This document shows, one piece after another, positions 1 through 7,743 of a stretch of 43,664 nt of DNA. The stretch spans positions 1-43,664 of IMG/VR virus record IMGVR_UViG_3300032087_001734. One strand, 5' to 3'. This DNA is from a virus. The position numbers and the translations under genes were made by a program. The notes beneath the pieces were generated by a model, which had not been told where the DNA came from, ran no database searches, and saw only the letters and a program-made list of their open reading frames with translations. How positions within the stretch are numbered: position 1 is the first letter of the stretch; each line of letters opens with the position of its first letter.

Positions 1-1102
1 TACTCTGTCTATGACTGTAGGCTCTGAAATCGTTACTCTTAACGGTATCGTGCTTGAAGCTGGTACAGACTACACTCCTGCATCTGGTAGCGTAACTCTA
101 GCGACTGGAGCTACTGCTGACGATGAAGTTAACGTATATGCTTTTGGTAACTTCCAAGTAGCTGATACGGTATCTAAGAGTCTTGGTGGTACTTTCGATG
201 CTAATGTTAACGTACTTGGTAACGTAGGTATTAACACTACGACACCTTCAGGTGAACTGCACGTTAAAGGCAGTGGTCATGTAGATTTGTTCCTACAAAG
301 TAGTAACTCTAATACCTCTAAAAGTACCATTATGTTTGGTGACACTGACTCATCGACTATTGGACGAGTAAGCTACGACCATAATATTGATGCACTCGAC
401 ATTAATACTAATGGTGCAAACCGTATGCGTATAGATGCCAACGGTAACGTAGGTATTGGTACTAGTAGTCCTAGTAGTAAACTTCACGTAAACGGAATAG
501 CTCGTGTAGATAACTATCTAAGTATGGGTAATAATGGATACATTCGTGGCGATGCTTCAGGTGAATTGAGATTACAGTCAGGAGTTTCTGGAACAACTGT
601 TTATAATTCCAGCAACGGTACAGAGCATATGCGTATTGACTCCGCTGGTCGTGTAACCATGCCGTATCAGCCAGCTTTCGAGGCTGTTAAAACATCTACT
701 CAAGGTATGGGCACTGCGGCAGAGCAGGTTTCATTCCAATCTACCACATTTAACGTAGGAGGTGGATACAACACCTCAACAAACTACTTCACTGCTCCTG
801 TTGCAGGAAAGTATATGTTTTACGTTAAAATATACACAGCCGTAGATAGCGGTAACGTCCGTGCTATCCATATGGTGTTTCGCAAAAATGGCAACAATCT
901 GCGAGATTTGACTACTGGTGGTAACACTGACGATGGCGGATTTTCCTACCACCCTTACTTGGGAGGTACTGTAGTAATGGATTTACAGGCAGGGGACTAT
1001 GTTGATGTTGTCCATCACGGAGGAGGTTTTGGAACCCTCAACTACCTTGGTTCTACTTCAGACCCGTGGCGTTCATACTTTGGCGGTATCCTAATAGGCT
1101 AA
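1..1102 (+). CDS. Tail fibre protein, C-terminal part (5' end outside window)
   Basis: The reading frame is open from the left edge (codons begin at base 2), so the ATG at 11 is probably internal. The text around residues 1-50 (GSEIVTLNGIVL, then VNVYAFGNFQVADTV) is a linker common in fibres of aquatic T7-like phages. Two copies of a GNVGI-T-PS-LHV motif follow near residues 70-90 and 145-160. The last roughly 140 residues, with YFTAPVAGKYMFYV, FRKNGN and a closing YFGGILIG, look like a C1q/TNF-type jelly-roll head, a plausible receptor-binding tip. The matching N-terminal part appears to be the open gene at 42392. Family recognition is from sequence motifs, and the receptor is unknown. Confidence 0.85.
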   Translation, partial: TLSMTVGSEIVTLNGIVLEAGTDYTPASGSVTLATGATADDEVNVYAFGNFQVADTVSKSLGGTFDANVNVLGNVGINTTTPSGELHVKGSGHVDLFLQSSNSNTSKSTIMFGDTDSSTIGRVSYDHNIDALDINTNGANRMRIDANGNVGIGTSSPSSKLHVNGIARVDNYLSMGNNGYIRGDASGELRLQSGVSGTTVYNSSNGTEHMRIDSAGRVTMPYQPAFEAVKTSTQGMGTAAEQVSFQSTTFNVGGGYNTSTNYFTAPVAGKYMFYVKIYTAVDSGNVRAIHMVFRKNGNNLRDLTTGGNTDDGGFSYHPYLGGTVVMDLQAGDYVDVVHHGGGFGTLNYLGSTSDPWRSYFGGILIG

Positions 1103-1119
1103 TCAAAAGGAAATAATTA

Positions 1120-1737
1120 ATGAATATTACAATCACACTGACAGACACCCAGTATAAGGGTCTACAGTATGCGGCATTGGATATTCAGAGCCTTATTGAT
1201 GAAGCATATAACGAAGAACTAGAGAGTCAGAGCTGTCAGTACGGTAACTACACTATCTTAAAGACAGGCGTAGTTATTAGTAATGCAACTGGCAGACGAC
1301 TCTCTGAGTTCAATAAGACTGGCTACCCAGCAGTAACCCTTAGAGAAGGCGATGCGTCTAAAACTAAAAAAGTCCATCGTCTCCTCGCTGAGTGTTTCTT
1401 AGATAAACCAGAAGGCTCTGAAGTAGTTAACCACTTAGACGGTAACAAAGAGAACTACTCTTTAGATAACTTAGAGTGGACGACACAATCTGAAAATATG
1501 AAACACGCTTGGGCTACTGGACTCAAGAAGACAACTGACCAGATGCGTGAGAACTGCAAAGCTATTGCCAAGATTAGAGGCAAGCAAAGTCGTAAACTTA
1601 CTTATGAAGATGCAGAAGACATACGCACAAAATACAAGACAGGTTCTTACCGATACAAAGATTTAGCAGATGAATACTCTGTGTCTATCTCAAGTATCAG
1701 TAAGATTATAAACAATATTTATTACTTGGAGGCATAG
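1120..1737 (+). CDS. HNH homing endonuclease with a tail-gene-like N-terminus
   Basis: This 205-residue protein has three parts. Residues 1-35 resemble the start of the next gene: both have ITLT-TQ--GLQYAAL. Residues about 40-130 form an HNH_3/NUMOD4-like nuclease with VHRLLAECFL, then VVNHLDGNKENYSLDNLEW, giving the expected His, Asn-His and Asn positions. Residues 155-205 look like a helix-turn-helix (YKDLADEYSVSISSISKI) that could position the enzyme on DNA. A ribosome site (aagga) precedes the ATG. The stop abuts the ATG of the next gene, and the GGAGG for that gene lies inside this one. It is probably a selfish free-standing nuclease that invaded the fibre cluster and duplicated or captured the host gene's start. 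Confidence 0.85.
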   Translation: MNITITLTDTQYKGLQYAALDIQSLIDEAYNEELESQSCQYGNYTILKTGVVISNATGRRLSEFNKTGYPAVTLREGDASKTKKVHRLLAECFLDKPEGSEVVNHLDGNKENYSLDNLEWTTQSENMKHAWATGLKKTTDQMRENCKAIAKIRGKQSRKLTYEDAEDIRTKYKTGSYRYKDLADEYSVSISSISKIINNIYYLEA

Positions 1738-2034
1738 ATGCCAACATATTCTATTACCCTAACAGAAACACAAGATTTGGGGCTTCAGTATGCGGCTTTA
1801 TCGCCTCAGGACTGGATAAATAATGCTGTTACAGAACGAGCACGTATTGCTAATGATGACGTAGTAAAGACTACCGTTGAATACTGCTTGGACAATGGCG
1901 TACAAGTACCAGCTACTCGTGAAGAGATTGTTGCGTATGCGTTTGCTAATGGTGTCGTTAAGACTGCGGAAGACCGTCAAGCGGAAGCTGAAGCGGCTAT
2001 GTTGGCTCAACAGGCACTACAGGAGGGGGCGTAA
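1738..2034 (+). CDS. Small tail-associated protein, conserved N-terminal motif
   Basis: This 98-residue protein begins MPTYSITLTETQDLGLQYAAL and contains PATREEIVAYAFANGVVKTA near residues 55-80, a pattern I associate with small proteins in tail-fibre clusters of aquatic phages. It has no membrane segment and ends in an alanine- and glutamate-rich helix. It directly follows the HNH gene, whose first 35 residues resemble it. Its function is unknown; a fibre-associated or structural role is inferred only from position. Confidence 0.7.
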   Translation: MPTYSITLTETQDLGLQYAALSPQDWINNAVTERARIANDDVVKTTVEYCLDNGVQVPATREEIVAYAFANGVVKTAEDRQAEAEAAMLAQQALQEGA

Positions 2035-2042
2035 GCCCTCTC
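2023..2042 (+). terminator. GNRA-loop hairpin over the end of the 98-aa gene
   Basis: GAGGGGGC, loop GTAA, then GCCCTCTC form an 8-bp stem with one G-T pair. It spans the stop codon at 2032-2034. No real T-run follows, so it may be a processing or mRNA-stability hairpin rather than a strong intrinsic terminator. Confidence 0.5.
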
Positions 2043-2062
2043 GTTACTTATAGGAGAAACTT

Positions 2063-3433
2063 ATGAGTAAATCACGCGCAAGACGCTTTGCGGATATTAT
2101 AAGCGGTGCTGAACAAGTACCTGCTGAATCTTTGGATAACGCTTCAGTTACAGCTATTTCAGACCAAGTAAACACTTCAACTGGTTTCTTTGACTTACCT
2201 TCAGGTACTACAGCGCAGCGGCCAGCAAGTCCTACTGACGGAGCTACTCGTTTTAACACTGACTCTGGCTCTGTAGAGTTTTATGATGGTGTTAATTGGC
2301 TAACCACTAACTTAATACCAGTAATAAACTCTATATCTGGGTCTATCTACTCTGGGGCATCCTCTTCTATATCGTTAAATTTGTCGAACGCTACTGACAA
2401 AATTACAGTAATCTTTAGTGAAAGTGGTGTAGCACTTGCAGAAGTAAGCGATGTAGCAGTAGCTTCTGGTATTGCCACTGTTTCTACACCTTCTGCTGTG
2501 TACGGTAAAACTGTAGGAAGTACAATAACAGTCACGTCTGCTAACCAAGATGGCACTCCAGCTAGTAACAGCGTCAGCACGACAATCAAAGCACTACCTT
2601 CAGGCGGTACAGTAAGTTCTGTTGGCTCTTACCGAGTACATACATTTACTTCGTCTGGAACACTTAGCGTCCCTTCAGGTTTCTCTGCTTCTGCTGAATA
2701 CCTTATTGTAGGTGGCGGCGGTGGAGGTGGCTACGACAACGGTGGCGGTGGCGGTGCTGGTGGTTTCTTAGAAGGCTCTACTTCAATCACTGCTAATAAT
2801 TACTCTGTGATAGTCGGTGGTGGCGGTGGTTATAACACTTCTGTCTCACAGGCTGGTGATGGCGGCTCAAGCTCATTTGCAAACATTACTGCTTTGGGCG
2901 GTGGTGGCGCAGGTTCTCAGACTAACTACGGACGCAACGGCGGTTCTGGTGGCGGTTCTGGTCACCCACCTCCAAGCCGTTCTTATGGTGGTTTAGGCAC
3001 TGCTGGACAGGGTAATAATGGCGGTGGCGCTCTATACGAAGGTCCTAACTATCCTGGCGGTGGAGGTGGAGGTGCTGGAGGCGCTGGCGAAACAGGTACA
3101 AGTTCTACTGACCGAGGCGGTGACGGTGGCGTTGGTAAGCAGTCTAATATAGACGGCAACAACTACTACTACGCTGGTGGTGGTGGTGGCTCTGCCCACC
3201 AAGGTGGTAACGATGGCGGTACTGGTGGCTTAGGTGGTGGCGGTGCAGGTGGCTCTAGTACTGCTGGTACAGCTTACGGTGGTGGCTCTGCTCGTAACTC
3301 TGGTGGTAATACAAGCAGTGCAACAGGTGCATCAGGCGGTGCTAACACTGGCGGTGGCGCTGGGGGCGGTTCACACACAACTCGTGGTGGTAATGGCGGT
3401 TCTGGTATCGTTATTATTCGTTACGTTATTTAA
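2063..3433 (+). CDS. Glycine-rich tail adhesin / fibre protein
   Basis: This 456-residue protein has an N-terminal module (residues 1-85) with STGFFDLPSGTTAQRPASP and GATRFNTDSGSVEFYDGVNW, a typical attachment module in aquatic phage fibres. Residues about 85-180 look like an Ig-like beta domain. From about residue 190 (YRVHTFTSSGTLSVPSG, then YLIVGGGGGGG) to the end it is a glycine-rich domain of the Gly_rich_2 type, closing with GSGIVIIRY. Long poly-Gly runs are spaced by short polar segments, as in polyglycine-helix adhesins. It is probably a receptor-binding accessory fibre. The start has a good site (aggag) 6-8 bases upstream of the ATG. Confidence 0.75.
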   Translation: MSKSRARRFADIISGAEQVPAESLDNASVTAISDQVNTSTGFFDLPSGTTAQRPASPTDGATRFNTDSGSVEFYDGVNWLTTNLIPVINSISGSIYSGASSSISLNLSNATDKITVIFSESGVALAEVSDVAVASGIATVSTPSAVYGKTVGSTITVTSANQDGTPASNSVSTTIKALPSGGTVSSVGSYRVHTFTSSGTLSVPSGFSASAEYLIVGGGGGGGYDNGGGGGAGGFLEGSTSITANNYSVIVGGGGGYNTSVSQAGDGGSSSFANITALGGGGAGSQTNYGRNGGSGGGSGHPPPSRSYGGLGTAGQGNNGGGALYEGPNYPGGGGGGAGGAGETGTSSTDRGGDGGVGKQSNIDGNNYYYAGGGGGSAHQGGNDGGTGGLGGGGAGGSSTAGTAYGGGSARNSGGNTSSATGASGGANTGGGAGGGSHTTRGGNGGSGIVIIRYVI

Positions 3434-3444
3434 GGAGAGTAATC

Positions 3445-3819
3445 ATGGCACATTACGCTAAAGTAATAGATGGTGTTGTTACTCAAGTTATAGTAGCAGA
3501 ACCAGAGTTCTTTGACACTTTTGTAGACACAGAAGCAGGTCGTTGGATTCAAACATCGTACAATACCTTTGGTGGAGTACACCACGGAGAAGATGGACAA
3601 CCTGATGGTGGCGTGGCATTACGTAAGAATTATGCTTGTATAGGCTTTACTTATGATGATGACCTAGACGCTTTTGTCCCTCCTCAACCATACCCAAGCT
3701 GGACTCTTAACGAAGACACTTGTTTGTGGGAAGCCCCTGTAGCTTATCCTGAAGGTAGTGATAAATACTACTGGGATGAAGAACAGCAGTCTTGGATTGC
3801 TTACCCTTCTGCGGAGTAA
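3445..3819 (+). CDS. Conserved aquatic-phage structural-type protein
   Basis: This 124-residue protein contains the strongly patterned segments HYAKVIDGVVTQVIVAE, RKNYACIGFTYDDDLDAFVPPQPYPSW and WEAPVAYP. I recognise these from many cyanophage and other aquatic phage genomes, usually next to fibres or virion proteins. It is rich in Trp and Tyr and acidic, with no signal peptide or membrane segment. It lies 11 bases after the adhesin gene with its own aggag site. No biochemical function is known to me; a virion or tail-tip role is inferred from context. Confidence 0.65.
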   Translation: MAHYAKVIDGVVTQVIVAEPEFFDTFVDTEAGRWIQTSYNTFGGVHHGEDGQPDGGVALRKNYACIGFTYDDDLDAFVPPQPYPSWTLNEDTCLWEAPVAYPEGSDKYYWDEEQQSWIAYPSAE

Positions 3820-3822
3820 CCT

Positions 3823-4050
3823 ATGGATGAGTCTCGTTTCGACAGGCTCGAACAAAAGATTGATAAGCTAACTGATGCTGTCACTAAGATTGTTCGAGTA
3901 GAAGAACAGCTCATCTCCAACAACAAACGTGTAGACCGACTAGAAGTTCGTATGGACGGTCTGGAAGACGACATAAAGAAACCTTATGAGCGTATCTTCT
4001 GGATTGCTGTAACGGCTGGTGTCGGTATACTCGCTTGGCTAGTGAGATGA
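3823..4050 (+). CDS. XhlA-like coiled-coil membrane protein (lysis-associated)
   Basis: In this 75-residue protein, residues 4-50 form an amphipathic coiled coil (FDRLEQKIDKLTDAV, then VDRLEVRMDGLEDD). A single C-terminal membrane helix follows (FWIAVTAGVGILAWLV, residues 58-74). This layout matches XhlA-type haemolysin/holin-partner proteins. It is the first of four small membrane genes and is closed by a hairpin terminator. It could be a holin accessory or a membrane anchor; the family call rests on architecture, not on catalytic residues. Confidence 0.55.
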   Translation: MDESRFDRLEQKIDKLTDAVTKIVRVEEQLISNNKRVDRLEVRMDGLEDDIKKPYERIFWIAVTAGVGILAWLVR

Positions 4051-4059
4051 CAACAATAG

Positions 4060-4083
4060 CTCCCCTTCGGGGGAGTTTACTTT
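4060..4083 (+). terminator. Intrinsic terminator with UUCG loop
   Basis: CTCCCC, loop TTCG, GGGGAG (4060-4075), followed by tttactttaa. The very stable tetraloop and T-rich tail directly after a stop codon support a terminator between the fibre cluster and the holin-like gene at 4101. Confidence 0.75.
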
Positions 4084-4100
4084 AATAAAGGACAAACGTA

Positions 4101-4535
4101 ATGTTAACAGAATTATTGCCCCTTATCGGTGGGGGAATCTTTGGTGCTATAGTAAAACTACTAAGCATGGGGATGCAGAACAAAGCCGATGAACGCAAGG
4201 CAATGTTTGATGCGTTTAAAGCACAGCAAGGGTCAATAGATTCTGCTAACAATATCGCAGTTACCAATAGTAGCTTTGCATTTACAAGACGTATTATCGC
4301 ATTATCAATTACAGCAGTTATTGTATTTCTAGCTGTAGCTCCGATTATGCAACCAGTAAACGTCTTACAAGAAATTCAGACAGGTGGAAGTTATCTCTTC
4401 GGCTTGATAGACACAACACAAGTAACACAGGAATGGGTACAGCTACATGGTAGTGTTGTACTGCCTGTAATTATACCTAGCTTCCAAGCGATTATTGGGG
4501 CATACTTTGGCGCAAGCATCGCAGGAGGAAGATAG
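4101..4535 (+). CDS. Three-TM holin-like protein
   Basis: This 144-residue protein has hydrophobic segments at about 4-22 (LLPLIGGGIFGAIVKLL), 65-84 (IALSITAVIVFLAVAPIM) and 117-139 (VVLPVIIPSFQAIIGAYFGAS). A charged helix lies between the first two (NKADERKAMFDAF). The closing IIGAYFGAS motif and topology resemble the 3TM holin family (GTA_holin_3TM), so it is the best holin candidate here. It follows a terminator and has its own aaagga site. It overlaps the next gene by one base (TAGTG), which suggests coupled translation. Confidence 0.6.
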   Translation: MLTELLPLIGGGIFGAIVKLLSMGMQNKADERKAMFDAFKAQQGSIDSANNIAVTNSSFAFTRRIIALSITAVIVFLAVAPIMQPVNVLQEIQTGGSYLFGLIDTTQVTQEWVQLHGSVVLPVIIPSFQAIIGAYFGASIAGGR

Positions 4536-4762
4536 TGCAAGACCAAGAAAAGAAATTTATAGGAAGCATACTGTATATCGGCATGCTTATTGTATGCTTT
4601 GTAGGAGGCGTACTGTACGAATATAAGTACAACCCAATTCCTATGCAACCTAAAGTTATTGAAGTACCAAAACTTATCGAAGTTCCAAGTGTCATTGAGA
4701 CTACTCGTGTAATAGAGAAAGAATGTACTCCTATTAAACAAGACAAAGGATGGTTTAAATGA
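4535..4762 (+). CDS. Small single-TM protein in lysis cassette (GTG start)
   Basis: This 75-residue protein starts at a GTG overlapping the previous stop, with AGGAGGA at 4523-4529. Residues 8-29 form one membrane helix (IGSILYIGMLIVCFVGGVLY). It is followed by a short, proline-rich segment with a repeated I-EVP pattern (VIEVPKLIEVPSVIE) and one cysteine. An N-in, C-out orientation with an extended periplasmic tail would suit a spanin-like or holin-partner role, but it is too short for a firm Rz call. It overlaps the next gene by 4 bases (ATGA). Confidence 0.5.
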   Translation: MQDQEKKFIGSILYIGMLIVCFVGGVLYEYKYNPIPMQPKVIEVPKLIEVPSVIETTRVIEKECTPIKQDKGWFK

Positions 4763-5133
4763 AAAGTGGAACAGAATCACAACTCAAAGACAGTATTGTG
4801 GTTTACTTTCTCAACTCAATGGTAGCACTAGCGGCATTGGGTACAGTAATCTACACTATTATGATTCCAAACGTAGACGCAGGGCTAGTAGCCGTTGTAT
4901 CATCTATCTCTACGTTGATTGGTAAGACAGTTCTTGACATTATGATGTCTCAGTCTGGTGCTGAGAAAGAAGACCCTATGACAAGCGTAGCTAAAGAAAT
5001 GCTAGACTTGTTGCGTATTAAGGGTGCTGAGAACGACCCATACCACCTTGATATTACAAAAGACAATGTTAAGATTAATAAAGGTAGCACGGTACTAAAT
5101 ACTGACCGTGACATCTTCGAGGCAGGAGAGTAA
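4759..5133 (+). CDS. Two-TM membrane protein, possible second holin
   Basis: This 124-residue protein has membrane helices at about 13-35 (VVYFLNSMVALAALGTVIYT) and 41-62 (GLVAVVSSISTLIGKTVLDI). A charged cytoplasmic-type tail of about 60 residues follows. Two helices with a charged tail fit class II holin topology, but T7-like phages also carry unrelated membrane proteins at this position. It is translationally coupled to the upstream gene, and the next gene follows after 2 bases. Confidence 0.45.
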   Translation: MKSGTESQLKDSIVVYFLNSMVALAALGTVIYTIMIPNVDAGLVAVVSSISTLIGKTVLDIMMSQSGAEKEDPMTSVAKEMLDLLRIKGAENDPYHLDITKDNVKINKGSTVLNTDRDIFEAGE

Positions 5134-5135
5134 TT

Positions 5136-5693
5136 TTGGAACCGATGACTATGAGCATCGTTGGTGGTGCTTTACAGTCTGGACTTAGTATTCTAAGTGC
5201 TAACGCACGTAATGCGGCTATTAAGCGACAGGCTGTTGAAAACCAACGTGCAACGCAAACTATTCTAGGTCAGCGTAGAGATATTACTATTGCTAACCTA
5301 TATGACAAAGCACAAGAACTTGGCGCACAGGTTGGTGCAGAACTAACTAACTTAGGCTTTGAAGAACGCAAAGCTGGTGCTAAAGTAGCGGCACAGACTA
5401 TCGAGAGTAACATCTACGGTATGACCGCTATGAAGCTACAGAACCAAGTTGAAATGGATGCCGCTATGATGGAGGACAGTATTGTCCAGAAAGGCGAAGC
5501 GGCAATGAAAGATATTCAGATTGGACTATCTAACGCTAAATACGAATACGAGTCAGGTTCTTACCAGAACTCTATGAACTACGCAAGTGCAGTTAACCAG
5601 ATGCAATCTAGCTCTGAGATTATTACAGGTGCTATTGGCGCAGGTATTAGCGGAGCACAGTCTGGTTATAATTTAAGTAAAGCATTTGCATAA
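5136..5693 (+). CDS. Internal virion protein, T7 gp14-like
   Basis: This 185-residue protein sits where T7 has gp14, the core protein that is ejected and forms an outer-membrane channel (T7 gp14 is 196 residues). A weakly hydrophobic Gly/Ser/Ala-rich N-terminus (MSIVGGALQSGLSILSANA) is followed by a long helical region and a Gly-rich end. I chose the TTG at 5136 because GGAGAG lies 5 bases upstream; the ATG at 5145 in the same frame is the alternative. Assignment is by position, length and composition. Confidence 0.7.
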   Translation: MEPMTMSIVGGALQSGLSILSANARNAAIKRQAVENQRATQTILGQRRDITIANLYDKAQELGAQVGAELTNLGFEERKAGAKVAAQTIESNIYGMTAMKLQNQVEMDAAMMEDSIVQKGEAAMKDIQIGLSNAKYEYESGSYQNSMNYASAVNQMQSSSEIITGAIGAGISGAQSGYNLSKAFA

Positions 5694-5702
5694 GGAGGAG
5701 TA

Positions 5703-7742
5703 ATGCCACAATTACAATATGCGGCTTCGCAGGGCATGATTGATACTCGTCCTGTACAGTACAATGTAAAGCCTAACCTAAGCGGTGCTAGGGCAATTGA
5801 GAACTTACAGAAAGCCCTTCAGGGCGCGTCTCAGTTTGGCGCACAGATTGGTCAGGACAACTTCCAAGAAGAAGCACGTAACCTTGAACTAAAAGTAGCG
5901 CAGAACAAAGAAGCTTGGGCTGGTATGAGCTATGCAGAGCGTAAAAACTCTATGGCTACTCTACAGTCTGAGCTTGTAGACAAATACGGTGAGGATACTT
6001 ACTACGGTCGTCAGCTTCGTAACGCTGGCTCTAAAGCTTTTGCGGCATTTGGCGCACAGCTACAGGCACAGGGCGTAGAAGAAGAGTATCTTGACAACCT
6101 GACATCTCAGAACCGTGGTATGCTACAGTTCGCTACCGATTGGAATGCGGCTCAGAACCAAGAAGAGCGTAACAACCTCCTTAATAAGTTTAATGAAAAC
6201 TTTGTAGCTCCTTACGAAAACTTTGATGATAAATGGTCGCGTCAGCTATACAACAATGGATTGAAAAGCTTTGCCCAGTACCAAGAAGCATTCGGTAAAA
6301 CTGGTATAGCTATTGCTGACGAAGCGGCTCTATCTTCTGTACTTGACTCAGCGGCTACTGCTGTATCTATGTATGGTACTGTAGATGCTGACTTGTATGG
6401 TGAGATGGTAGGTAAGCTGTCACAGATTTCTAACTTTGAAGAGAACAAGTCTAAGTACCTTACAAACCTTGGTAACCAGATTATCATGGGTATTGTAAAC
6501 TCAGCTAACGAAGCACCACGTACTTGGGAAAATGCTATTAACTTTGAGAACAAGCTTGCGGCATTTGCTAAAGTTGACCCTCGTGTTACTAACTCAGACG
6601 CTTACAAATCAGCTATGACTGCTGTACGTGGCTTTAAGTCTACTGCTAATACTCAAGACATTGCTTCACTACAGGCTCTTGTGCAGAATGACCGAGCTAA
6701 ACCTGAAGAAGTATCAATGCTATCATCTGCTCTTGTAGCTCGTGGTGCAATTACTCAGGAAGTAGCAGACAACATGGACTTCTTGAAGTCTGAGCGTATG
6801 ATTAACAAAAATGTTACTGCTGAAGCTTCTGAATATTACGTAGGTGGGGATATAGAGTCTCTACATGACCTAGTTAGTCGCGGTAAAGGTGCAACTGTTA
6901 AGAAAGTAATTACTGACAACCTTAACCTCGAATTTGCTACTATGGCAGAAGAGAAAGACCCAGTAGAAGCAATGACTGCTATTATGACTAAGGTTGCTGA
7001 ATATAAAGCAATGGGCTTTGATGTAGGTAGTATTGATGCTATTGACGCGGTACTCTCTGCTCCAAGTAACGGTGGCTTACAGACTGACCAAGATGCACAG
7101 AACTTTGTTGTGGCAATGAAGACAGCTATTGATAATGGCTACCAATCCTCTGCTATTACAGACCGAGCTATTGGTGACTACGTTGTATTGAAAGCGTGGA
7201 CTAAACTAGGCGTACAGGATATGGCTGGTAAGTATCAGTCGTGGAAGACTTCTGGTGCTCGTGTAGCTGATGCTGATGTAATGGAAGCTCTTGATGCTAT
7301 CATTGACCAAGATTGGACATTTGCTGAAGGTGTTGAGAAGAATAACTACCAACAGTTTAAATCAGCTCTTGCCGCTCCAATCCGTGCCGCTCTAAAAGCT
7401 GGCGTAGCTCTTGATGACATCAAAGATGAGTGGGATGATGCTATTTACGCTAATTATTTTGAAGCAGACCCATTCTGGGGTGGCGGTGGTCGTATCCTAG
7501 TACCAAAAGTAGGAAGGATTAATGACAAAGATGCGTACAATACAATTGCAGAGCATTTTGGTAGCGACTCTACTGTGCTTCCTGTCGATATTCTCAGTCC
7601 AAAAGGTAAATGGATGGTACTTCCAGCAGACGGAAGTGAACCACAGCTATACGACTTTGAGTACATGGAGTTCTTGGCGAAGACACGTATTGCTCCTACA
7701 CCTGAACAGCTTGAGAAGTACAAAGCAGGAGGATATAACTAA
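5703..7742 (+). CDS. Internal virion protein, T7 gp15-like
   Basis: This 679-residue protein follows the gp14-like gene with a strong aggagg site. T7 gp15 is 747 residues and forms part of the ejected trans-periplasmic tube. The sequence is almost wholly helical and rich in Ala, Gln and Asn, with no membrane segment or enzyme motif. Its N-terminus (QLQYAASQGMIDTRPVQYN) is of a type seen in core proteins of related phages. Order, size and composition support the call. Confidence 0.75.
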   Translation: MPQLQYAASQGMIDTRPVQYNVKPNLSGARAIENLQKALQGASQFGAQIGQDNFQEEARNLELKVAQNKEAWAGMSYAERKNSMATLQSELVDKYGEDTYYGRQLRNAGSKAFAAFGAQLQAQGVEEEYLDNLTSQNRGMLQFATDWNAAQNQEERNNLLNKFNENFVAPYENFDDKWSRQLYNNGLKSFAQYQEAFGKTGIAIADEAALSSVLDSAATAVSMYGTVDADLYGEMVGKLSQISNFEENKSKYLTNLGNQIIMGIVNSANEAPRTWENAINFENKLAAFAKVDPRVTNSDAYKSAMTAVRGFKSTANTQDIASLQALVQNDRAKPEEVSMLSSALVARGAITQEVADNMDFLKSERMINKNVTAEASEYYVGGDIESLHDLVSRGKGATVKKVITDNLNLEFATMAEEKDPVEAMTAIMTKVAEYKAMGFDVGSIDAIDAVLSAPSNGGLQTDQDAQNFVVAMKTAIDNGYQSSAITDRAIGDYVVLKAWTKLGVQDMAGKYQSWKTSGARVADADVMEALDAIIDQDWTFAEGVEKNNYQQFKSALAAPIRAALKAGVALDDIKDEWDDAIYANYFEADPFWGGGGRILVPKVGRINDKDAYNTIAEHFGSDSTVLPVDILSPKGKWMVLPADGSEPQLYDFEYMEFLAKTRIAPTPEQLEKYKAGGYN

Positions 7743-7743
7743 A

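Noticed and set aside
7522-7743. Upstream extension of the lysozyme frame
   Set aside because: It overlaps the gp15-like gene out of frame. The ATG at 7744 has a good ribosome site and begins directly after the previous stop.
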